52,040 nucleotides of DNA, taken from assembly GCA_029555925.1 (NCBI GenBank), contig JAKPQU010000312.1:1-52040 (forward strand), in the 5' to 3' direction. Source of the stretch: Bacillota bacterium. Its GTDB lineage: Bacteria; Eremiobacterota; SpSt-956; JAKJGF01. The position numbers and the translations under genes are program-made. Shown piece by piece: positions 45,979 through 52,040 of the stretch. The notes beneath the pieces were generated by a model. It saw nothing but the letters and a program-made list of their open reading frames with translations. It was not told the origin of the DNA and made no database searches. The number at the start of each line of letters is the position of its first letter. Position 1 is the stretch's first letter.

Positions 45979-46300
45979 TGTTTTTCTGTCTTATTACAAC
46001 AACCAGATAGAACCCTGCAATGAGAAGGAGCAATTTGATCATAAAAACATTACTGGGAGCACTCATAGTCTGAGAAATTTTTCCCGGTATTATTTCTATA
46101 AGGGAGAAAGCATGAACTGTCCAATACAGGCTGTCAAATGTTAATGCCAAACTGAAAACTATAAAGGCTTTTACCAGGGCATTTACCTTCAGGTTGTCAG
46201 GAGCCAGTTTCCCGTATCTGAACAGGAGATTATAGAGTATATATATCCAGATAAGGGAAAGATTAATATAGATTATTAATATTAAATAACCGTTAATCAT
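45926..46300 (-). CDS. Membrane sensor half of the frameshifted histidine kinase
   Basis: 124 residues with four hydrophobic segments (about 4-25, 38-60, 65-85, 87-105) followed by a charged linker (LALEAKEKKRNRIT-stop). The last codons lie in the run of nine A bases (reverse strand of 45942-45950). Skipping one A gives KEKKEIELLNIELNE, continuous with the kinase half, whose next sequence is EILKFAHVIKG. A four-helix N-terminus followed by a coiled linker and PAS is common in bacterial sensor kinases. No good ribosome site precedes the ATG. The piece is not likely to act alone. Confidence 0.65.
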   Translation of the reverse strand: MINGYLILIIYINLSLIWIYILYNLLFRYGKLAPDNLKVNALVKAFIVFSLALTFDSLYWTVHAFSLIEIIPGKISQTMSAPSNVFMIKLLLLIAGFYLVVVIRQKNIEYLALEAKEKKRNRIT

Positions 46301-46369
46301 AAGTTTTATAGTTTCAGCCGCTCAATTTTACCCAGCTGTAAATCATGCTGCGAGACATCGGTAAATAAT

Positions 46370-46426
46370 GACTGACTATAAGCATGTAATAAAAATCTTC
46401 TTCCCGGCACGGTGCACAAGAGCAAT
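46370..46426 (-). repeat. Type II element, copy 4 (diverged, inverted)
   Basis: TAAGCATGTAATAAAAATCT and TTCTTCCCGGCACGGTGCAC follow the order of copy 2 (33974-34063), but the heptamer core is mostly gone. Confidence 0.5.
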
Positions 46427-46601
46427 TAAGTTAACTACAGTAAAACATACACATTCCTATAATTAATATACCGTCAAATTTCTTTAATTATACCATATTG
46501 TCACATTTATTTACTACTTTATTTAAAGTTTATTTCTTCGAAGGATTATGATTTTTTGCAGCGAATAAGAGAAAATTAACGGCTGTGTATCTTGTGCCTG
46601 A

Positions 46602-46640
46602 AGGTTTTCACCTGGAGGAAAGCACGGTGACAGAAAACCT
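46602..46640 (+). other. Imperfect leader hairpin
   Basis: AGGTTTTC (46602-46609) is complementary to GAAAACCT (46633-46640). Inside, ACC (46610-46612) can pair with GGT (46626-46628), leaving a GACA bulge and a purine-rich loop. It lies about 65 bases before the TTG start of the SH3/TolB gene. It may be a leader RNA structure or the trace of an element; no known riboswitch was matched. Confidence 0.35.
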
Positions 46641-46703
46641 GCCATACCGGTAAGTAATTCAGTACCCGCCATGTACCATTCACCATTTAGGAGATGATAA
46701 TCT

Positions 46704-47966
46704 TTGAAAATTTTTTTTACTGTTCTTTTTATTTTATCTATGATTTATTTTATTACTGCCCAGGGTATAGTGACTATTGTTAATGCTTCTGACGTAAATA
46801 TAAGAGATGGCGCCGGCCTTGATAAAAAGATAATTGATCAACTGCAAAAAGGCGAAGAACTGATCCTGATAGATGTACAGGGCGACTGGTATTATGTAGA
46901 GTACAGGGAAAATAAAAGGGGCTGGATATTTAAAGATTTTGTTCTAAGTGCCACTCCCGTTGTGAAAAATACACCTACTGTTGTAAATACACCTGTACCT
47001 GACATAAGTAAAGAGAAAATTGTTTTTGCCACTGCTTCCGGCCTCAGGATTATAAATGATGACGGTACAAATCTTCAATCTCTGACTGATGTGGAAGGTG
47101 ATAATTTCCCTGTATGTTCTCCTGACGGTAAGAAAATAGTTTTTATTAATTACAGGGAAGGAAGAAATCTTTATGTTATAAACAGTGACGGGAAAGGTAG
47201 AAAAAAAATAACAGAAAACCTCTCTGTTTTGCCATATATAGAATGGTTGAAAAATGGGAAAACCATGTTTTTTGGTGTGGAATTTTCGGAGAATTTATAT
47301 TATACCAGCATATTCGCTTTGGCTGAAGGAGGGAAGGCGAAAAATATAAGTCAGAAAAAGGACAATTCTGACAGCCATCCACTTCTGGCACCTGATAACA
47401 GCCTCATTGCTTTTTGTTCTAGAAGGGACAGGAACAGTGAGGTATATATAATGAAGCCTGATGGAACAAATCAAAGAAACCTCACAGTCCATCCTGCCGA
47501 GGATGTACCGGGATGCTGGTCAAAGAGCAGTAAGAGTATAGTGTTTACTTCCAACAGGGATTCCGACTATAAAACCCTTAAGATGACCCCGGCTCCTAGA
47601 GAGATTTATCTGGTCAAAGTAGAAACTATGCAGGTTATTAATTTAACAAATAATAGCGGAGATGATTATAACCCTGTTGTCAGTCCTGATGGTAATAAGA
47701 TATTATTTCTCTCTGACAGGAATAGCGAGCCGAGAAAATATTACTCCCATATATTTGTAATGAAATCTACAGGAAAAGATGTTGTAGAGATTACCGATAT
47801 AGATGGTGACAAATCAAATATTTCCTGGTCTCGTGACGGTTCGGAAATTCTTTTTCAGGTAAATTCAGGCGGTACTGATTATATTTATATTACGGATATT
47901 AAAGGGAAAAATAAACCATTTTTATTGAGTGAAGGATTCTCGCCTCAGTGGTGCCAGAAACAGTGA
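46704..47966 (+). CDS. Exported SH3b plus TolB-like beta-propeller protein
   Basis: 420 residues from a TTG start with AGGAG about 11 bases upstream. Signal peptide: IFFTVLFILSMIYFITAQG. An SH3b domain at about 20-80 has VNASDVNIRDGAGLDKKI and GDWYYVEYRENKRGWI. A short PTV linker precedes a propeller of five or six TolB/WD40-like (PD40) blades, with motifs such as FPVCSPDGKKIVFINYREGR, NPVVSPDGNKILFLSDRNSE and NISWSRDGSEILFQVNSGG. SH3b domains bind cell-wall peptides and PD40 propellers bind proteins, so a wall-facing scaffold or sensor is likely. A heptamer array follows. Confidence 0.85.
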   Translation: MKIFFTVLFILSMIYFITAQGIVTIVNASDVNIRDGAGLDKKIIDQLQKGEELILIDVQGDWYYVEYRENKRGWIFKDFVLSATPVVKNTPTVVNTPVPDISKEKIVFATASGLRIINDDGTNLQSLTDVEGDNFPVCSPDGKKIVFINYREGRNLYVINSDGKGRKKITENLSVLPYIEWLKNGKTMFFGVEFSENLYYTSIFALAEGGKAKNISQKKDNSDSHPLLAPDNSLIAFCSRRDRNSEVYIMKPDGTNQRNLTVHPAEDVPGCWSKSSKSIVFTSNRDSDYKTLKMTPAPREIYLVKVETMQVINLTNNSGDDYNPVVSPDGNKILFLSDRNSEPRKYYSHIFVMKSTGKDVVEITDIDGDKSNISWSRDGSEILFQVNSGGTDYIYITDIKGKNKPFLLSEGFSPQWCQKQ

Positions 47967-48017
47967 GCAGTTATCAGTGACCGGTGAGCAGTGACATTAT
48001 TCTTCACCCTTCACCCT
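47967..48017. repeat. Heptamer array at a convergent gene junction
   Basis: GCAGTTATCAGTGACCGGTG, then AGCAGTGAC, an AT spacer and TTCACCCTTCACCCTTCACG. It fills the gap between the SH3/TolB stop and the kinase-fusion stop. Confidence 0.75.
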
Positions 48018-50015
48018 TCACGACTTACAGCATCTGAAACCGAGAAAATAGTATCTGAATGTCGGTTTATACCATCTTCTGAATGATGAACGGAAATGAA
48101 GGGGATTATCCAGAAACCATGCTCCTCCTCTTACTACTTTGTATTCAGTTCCGAAATTTTCATTTGTATAGGTGCTTCCCGAATATGCATTCAGCCAGTC
48201 TTCACACCATTCCCATACATTCCCTGCCATGTCTTCCACTTTAAAGGGACTTATTCCCTGTGGAAAACTTCCTACAGGCATAAGGCTTCCACAGCCTCCG
48301 TAACATCGGTTTGCACATTTTTTAGGACTCCACTCGTTTCCCCAGGGATATTCTCTTCTTTCTATACCACGGGCAGCTACTTCCCATTCCGCTTCTGAGG
48401 GCAATCTTTTTTCTGCCCATTCTGCATAGGCTTTTGCACCATACCAGGTGACACATACTACAGGATGGTCATCATAACCTGTTTCAACCCTGTATCTTCC
48501 TCTCAGCTTTTCTATCCTGCATTCTGTATCGTTTATATAAATCCACTGTTCTTCTGCTCCTTCCATTCTTTTTCTGTTCAGGAATTTGCAGTACTGTCTG
48601 TTAGTTATGAGATATTTATCCATATAGTAAGCTTTTAAATTTACCATGTGTTTCGGTTTTTCTATTTCTACAGCATTTGGATTATTATCATCATTTCCAA
48701 TCCAGTAATCTCCGGCAGGTATAAGAACCATGTGTGCTTCATCTTTTTCATTCTTTATAAATTCAGGAAGTTCAGTCTCATTAATTTCAATTTCAGGCAT
48801 TTCCACGTCTTCAGACAACTCCTGAGTGGTTTTAACATTTCTTATTTCTCTCCTTATGAGTGTCTGAATCATATCAGGAAGAGCCTGTATTTTTTGAAAT
48901 AACTCTGTTGTTAAACCTCCTGTTTTTTCTTTTTTCTTTGTAATGGCACTTTCTTCCTTTCTGGTAGAAAGGTCTGAAGCTATTTTTTCTTTTTTCCTTG
49001 TAAGGTCAATGTCTTCCTGTTTTTTTATAATCGCTTCTTCCTTTCTGGTAGAAAGATCTGAAACTGTTTTTTCTTCTTTCTTTAACGTAGAAAATGTCAG
49101 GTACTGCAGTTGCCTGGTCTGACTTAAATACTCTACAAGAGCATTTTTCATTTCTATAGCTGTTTCATATCTGTCTTCTACTTCAAGAGCAAGAGCTTTT
49201 TCCAGTATTATTTCAAGCTCTACCGATACGTCAGGATTAAGTTGCCTTACAGGTTTAAACATACAGGGGGTAGGCACTTTGCCTGTAAGCAAATGATGAA
49301 TTGTCGCTCCCAGTGAAAAGAGATCGCTTTGAGGCACTACTTTACCGTCAAATTGTTCCGGAGAGGAGTAATGTGGCGTTCCGATTGATGTCATAGTGTT
49401 TATATGTTCTGGCATTATACTTCTGGCTATACCGAAATCTACCAGCATTACCTGGTTATTAGTTTTCTGGATCATTATATTGGCAGGCTTCAAATCTCTG
49501 TAAATAATAGGAGGATTATTTCTGTGCAGATAAGAAAGGACATCAAGTAAATCTATGGCCCATTTAACTACTTTATCTTCAGGTAATCCTGGCTTACCGT
49601 ATTTACGAAGAATTTCATCCAGATCCTGCCCTTCTACAAAATCCATGACAAGATAATAGGTACCTTTTTCTATAAAGTAATCTATTACTCGCGGAAGATT
49701 GGGATGATGAAGTGTTCGAAGCATTTTGGCTTCTTCCTGGAATCTGAAAGCCAGGTAATTGGCATCATGGGAAGATTCGTTAATTATCATTTCTTTTACA
49801 GCACATTTATTGCTGAATCTCTTATCGATAGCCTGATAAATTGCTCCCATACCACCTGATTTTATGAGCTTCTTTATTTCATATCTGTTATCAATAACGG
49901 TTCCCGGTGTAAGGGAACCGGTAGTTGTAGTTTCTTCCAGGGAACAACCGCAATTACCACAGAATTTTGCGTCAATATTATGCTTTTCACCACATCCGGA
50001 ACAGTACTTTACCAT
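48018..50015 (-). CDS. Zinc-ribbon, Ser/Thr protein kinase and FGE-like domain fusion
   Basis: 665 residues, cytoplasmic. A zinc ribbon (C5, C8, C19, C22) precedes a eukaryotic-type kinase: SGGMGAIY glycine loop, K74 in CAVKEM, IIYRDLKPANIM (Tyr replaces His in HRD), LVDFGIA and GTPHYSSPEQF. A charged linker holds two copies of a SDLSTRKEE repeat, then a C-terminal FGE-sulfatase domain (about 430-665): WIGNDDNNP, YLITNRQYCKFLN, PVVCVTWYGAKAYAEWAEKRLPSEAEWE, GNVWEWCEDW, VVRGGAW. Active FGE needs two Cys after the GG.W motif; these are absent, so the domain is probably a binding module. The ATG follows AGGAGGAG. Confidence 0.9.
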   Translation of the reverse strand: MVKYCSGCGEKHNIDAKFCGNCGCSLEETTTTGSLTPGTVIDNRYEIKKLIKSGGMGAIYQAIDKRFSNKCAVKEMIINESSHDANYLAFRFQEEAKMLRTLHHPNLPRVIDYFIEKGTYYLVMDFVEGQDLDEILRKYGKPGLPEDKVVKWAIDLLDVLSYLHRNNPPIIYRDLKPANIMIQKTNNQVMLVDFGIARSIMPEHINTMTSIGTPHYSSPEQFDGKVVPQSDLFSLGATIHHLLTGKVPTPCMFKPVRQLNPDVSVELEIILEKALALEVEDRYETAIEMKNALVEYLSQTRQLQYLTFSTLKKEEKTVSDLSTRKEEAIIKKQEDIDLTRKKEKIASDLSTRKEESAITKKKEKTGGLTTELFQKIQALPDMIQTLIRREIRNVKTTQELSEDVEMPEIEINETELPEFIKNEKDEAHMVLIPAGDYWIGNDDNNPNAVEIEKPKHMVNLKAYYMDKYLITNRQYCKFLNRKRMEGAEEQWIYINDTECRIEKLRGRYRVETGYDDHPVVCVTWYGAKAYAEWAEKRLPSEAEWEVAARGIERREYPWGNEWSPKKCANRCYGGCGSLMPVGSFPQGISPFKVEDMAGNVWEWCEDWLNAYSGSTYTNENFGTEYKVVRGGAWFLDNPLHFRSSFRRWYKPTFRYYFLGFRCCKS

Positions 50016-50325
50016 AAAGCTCCTCCTGCTTTTTTCCTCTGCCGGTTCTCTCTGTGTTCTCTCACCTGAATATAAGACGGAAGCATATATTATGACCTAT
50101 ACTCACACCGATAAATGTTCTAAATACCTGTGATATTCTATATATAGTAATCATGTCCTTTGAAAAGTAAAAATTTTCTATTTTTTCATAGTAATTATTT
50201 CTATAGTATTGTAAAATAGGGAAAAGTGAGTCGTAGGGGCGCCCCCACCTGTGGTCGCCCGGTACCGGTAAACCACCCGTCACGCGTTACGCGTTACGCG
50301 TCACGATTTTAAGGAGGAAATAAGC
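50016..50325. other. Divergent intergenic region with GC-rich repeat
   Basis: 310 bases. The repeat at 50233-50304 is the only structure seen; the rest is AT-rich with no clear promoter for either flanking gene. Confidence 0.5.
50233..50304. repeat. GC-rich palindrome plus heptamer array
   Basis: GTAGGGGCGCCCCCAC and GTGGTCGCCC (50233-50260) form imperfect inverted arms of the TAGGGGCGA-type repeat seen in many bacterial genomes; it looks unlike the local AT-rich sequence. A heptamer array CCGTCACGCGTTACGCGTTA then leads to the ribosome site of the next gene. Confidence 0.6.
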
Positions 50326-51534
50326 TTGTTAGATATTTTATTGGAGAATGATATAAAATCATATGTAGAACAAAGTAAGACCAGAATTGTATTCGGATGG
50401 GAGAAATCCCTTGAAATAAGAAATTATATAGATACAGTTATCAGGGATTTACAGCAATATCTCTATATAGGGGAACAGGTTTTCTTATTGATTGCTAGAC
50501 CTCTTATAGAAACGGAATTTTATTCTAAATTTATTAAACATATCGGCCCTTCAGAGATATTCCCCTGTGAATGTCAGAACCCGGGCCTTATGGATCTTGC
50601 AGAGGTTTTTGCCGCATACAGAAAAAACAGGCAGCGAATAGTTATAGGTGTTGGAGGAGGAAGCATAATGGACCTTGCCAAGGCTATATCCGGCTGGGCA
50701 TATCACCCGGGCTTTATTCCGGCTTTCCCGCGAATTTCAGAAGGTCTTCCATGTTATCCATTAATTCTTATTCCAACTATGGCAGGAACAGGCAGTGAAG
50801 TTACTCCTTATATATTTATGACTGATAAACAGGGATGCAGGGTTATAAATGGTCTTGTTCCTCCCTATATATCAATTGTAGATCCCTGGCCGTCAATTAC
50901 TTCCATGCATTATCAGACACTTTATGCAGCTATGACAGCCTTCGCCCATTCCGTTGAAGCACTTGTCTCTAAAAAGGCCACTCCTGAGACGGATAAACTT
51001 GCTTTTCGAGCAATTGAACTTATACTTACCAACCTTCCGAAAGTATTAAAAGATAAAAGTCATATGGAAGGAAGGACAATGTTATCCCTTGCCTCTGTTC
51101 TTGCGGGGTTATCCACGAATGCAGGACTGGGACTTACTGCATGTATGGCACTTCAGATACATAATATCCCTTACGGACTTATATTGTCACTTATTTTACC
51201 ATTTGTTATAGAATATAATGAACCTTTTTGCAGAGAGAAATATGAAGATGTAAATAATTTATTTATTTACAGGGGAGAAAAACTGTCTGAAACACTTCAG
51301 GAATGGTTTAATTATCTGGGAGTTTATTCTTTTGAAGGTATGTACAGAAAGAATCTGGAAACATTCCTTCACAGTGAATACTGTATTCGTTTATCTACAC
51401 AGCTTGTTAAGGATAATATCCATTATGTAACTAATCCGGCTATTGCAGATGAAGAAGCTATAAAGAATCTCTTTTACTCCCTTCATACAATCCCACTTCA
51501 ACCTCAGAAAAGATATGGAGATCTCCTCATGTAA
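50326..51534 (+). CDS. Iron-containing alcohol dehydrogenase family protein lacking metal ligands
   Basis: 402 residues from a TTG start, with AAGGAGGAAA 5 bases upstream. The NAD-binding part is conserved: VIGVGGGSIMDLAKAI near 107-122, PTMAGTGSEVTPYIF near 149-163. In Fe-ADHs such as FucO the metal is held by Asp and three His; here the Asp position is Thr in AMTAFAHSVEA (the His is kept), and both later His are lost (CMALQIHNIPYG has Leu and Tyr there). A metal-dependent dehydrogenase is therefore unlikely; it may use another mechanism or only bind a nucleotide. It is unlike any neighbour and is followed by a zinc-ribbon gene. Confidence 0.78.
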   Translation: MLDILLENDIKSYVEQSKTRIVFGWEKSLEIRNYIDTVIRDLQQYLYIGEQVFLLIARPLIETEFYSKFIKHIGPSEIFPCECQNPGLMDLAEVFAAYRKNRQRIVIGVGGGSIMDLAKAISGWAYHPGFIPAFPRISEGLPCYPLILIPTMAGTGSEVTPYIFMTDKQGCRVINGLVPPYISIVDPWPSITSMHYQTLYAAMTAFAHSVEALVSKKATPETDKLAFRAIELILTNLPKVLKDKSHMEGRTMLSLASVLAGLSTNAGLGLTACMALQIHNIPYGLILSLILPFVIEYNEPFCREKYEDVNNLFIYRGEKLSETLQEWFNYLGVYSFEGMYRKNLETFLHSEYCIRLSTQLVKDNIHYVTNPAIADEEAIKNLFYSLHTIPLQPQKRYGDLLM

Positions 51535-51671
51535 AAATACGACTTCAGGCTTACATCTTTAGTCCTATTGTTATAATTATTTTTTAAAGAATCTACAACC
51601 TGAGAAGCTTTTTAAGTTTTTTAAATTATTGTACCATAAATATGGAAAAATTTATTGAAGGAGGGATTGAA

Positions 51672-52040
51672 ATGTATTTAAAAGTGGTAATTGACAGAAT
51701 GGGTAACACCCATATGATAAAACCAAGGCCTGAAATGGATGTTGTATGTCCTTTTTGCAAGGCTGTTAATACTTATATACTTGCTCAGGATTCAACCCTT
51801 TTCTGTAATTATTGTGGTAAACGTCTTGTTACACAGGTCAATGATGGTAATCCTGACATAGAGGAAGAATATTCTGATGAGCAGATAAGTGATTTTATCC
51901 GCATTTTAAAAGAAGGTGGTTCCTTTTATGATAGAACCGATGCTATAACATCTCTGGGAAAGATTTCCAGAAATAATAAAAGAATTGGTATTATATTTAA
52001 TTTATTGCATAAAATAAGTATTTCAGAACCTGATGTTGAG
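51672..52040 (+). CDS. Zinc-ribbon protein, 3' end outside window
   Basis: 123 visible residues, frame open to the window edge. The ATG follows GAAGGAGG at 8 bases. Residues about 25-55 hold two CxxC pairs, VVCPFCKAVN and LFCNYCGKRL, a zinc ribbon. An acidic stretch (PDIEEEYSDEQ) and a helical region resembling HEAT-like repeats follow (ISDFIRILKEGG, AITSLGKISRNN). Function unknown. It may belong with the preceding dehydrogenase-like gene, with a 137-base gap. Confidence 0.75.
   Translation, partial: MYLKVVIDRMGNTHMIKPRPEMDVVCPFCKAVNTYILAQDSTLFCNYCGKRLVTQVNDGNPDIEEEYSDEQISDFIRILKEGGSFYDRTDAITSLGKISRNNKRIGIIFNLLHKISISEPDVE

Larger units (their letters stand above)
46301..46703. other. Intergenic region with diverged repeat and long hairpin
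   Basis: 403 bases between the sensor kinase (reverse) and the SH3/TolB gene (forward). It holds a diverged type II element (46370-46426) and a hairpin near 46602-46640. The rest is AT-rich. No gene was seen. Confidence 0.55.

Noticed and set aside
46602..46650. RNase P RNA or cobalamin riboswitch
   Set aside because: GAGGAAAG and ACAGAAA are both present, but only a few bases apart rather than hundreds, and no cobalamin box was found.
48018..50015. Active formylglycine-generating enzyme
   Set aside because: The Cys pair after the GG.W motif is absent and no sulfatase gene is nearby.

Overview
The window is about 52 kb of AT-rich bacterial DNA with ordinary bacterial signals: Shine-Dalgarno sites, TTGACA/TATAAT promoters with 17-base spacers, and ATG, GTG and TTG starts. 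TGA, TAA and TAG all end genes normally. No rRNA, tRNA, phage, transposase or CRISPR locus was seen. Many hybrid histidine kinases, a Ser/Thr kinase fused to an FGE-like domain, TolB-type propellers, TPR proteins and a Tubulin_2-like protein suggest an uncultured, signalling-rich environmental bacterium. The sequence alone does not place it in a phylum.

The most unusual gene is at the left edge. An alpha-2-macroglobulin (A2M) gene runs in one frame from the window edge to 4136, with a single interruption: a TGA exactly where the thioester cysteine of the CxEQ motif should be. A perfect 6-bp hairpin with a GGU loop starts 11 nt after that TGA, nearly the geometry of the E. coli fdhF SECIS element. 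I read this as a selenocysteine (Sec) codon, giving a seleno-A2M whose reactive bond would be a selenoester. The same protein carries a polytopic membrane module in the bait-region position, and the next gene encodes a free-standing paralogue of that module.

Layout: 1-4.8 kb, A2M and its membrane paralogue; 4.9-9.3 kb, a BT1-like transporter and a YfhO-like membrane protein; 9.5-12.4 kb, two convergent two-component proteins; 12.5-21.3 kb, a reverse-strand run of membrane proteins, a D-aminoacylase-like enzyme, a giant tubulin-like protein and an exported tyrosine phosphatase; 21.5-25.1 kb, a surface lipoprotein propeller, an M23-like protein and a 2-Cys peroxiredoxin; 25.1-34.6 kb, an ion-homeostasis cluster (universal stress protein, CPA1 antiporter, CBS protein, tandemly duplicated ArsB/NhaD transporters, P-type ATPase, MarR regulator); 34.7-39.7 kb, a sensor kinase and a divergent lysine-aminomutase-like radical SAM protein in one operon; 40.7-46.3 kb, an MscS channel, zinc-ribbon protein, TPR protein, nitroreductase and a split histidine kinase; 46.7-52 kb, an SH3/TolB protein, a zinc-ribbon/kinase/FGE fusion, a metal-site-deficient Fe-ADH homologue and a partial zinc-ribbon protein.

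The intergenic DNA is dominated by degenerate 7-bp tandem repeats that occur as opposed arms able to form hairpins. GTGAGTG-type arrays sit mostly at gene ends, including the convergent junctions at 4.85, 10.7, 25.1 and 48.0 kb. ACGCGTN-type arrays sit mostly in upstream regions and form the cores of two families of inverted-repeat-ended, MITE-like elements.
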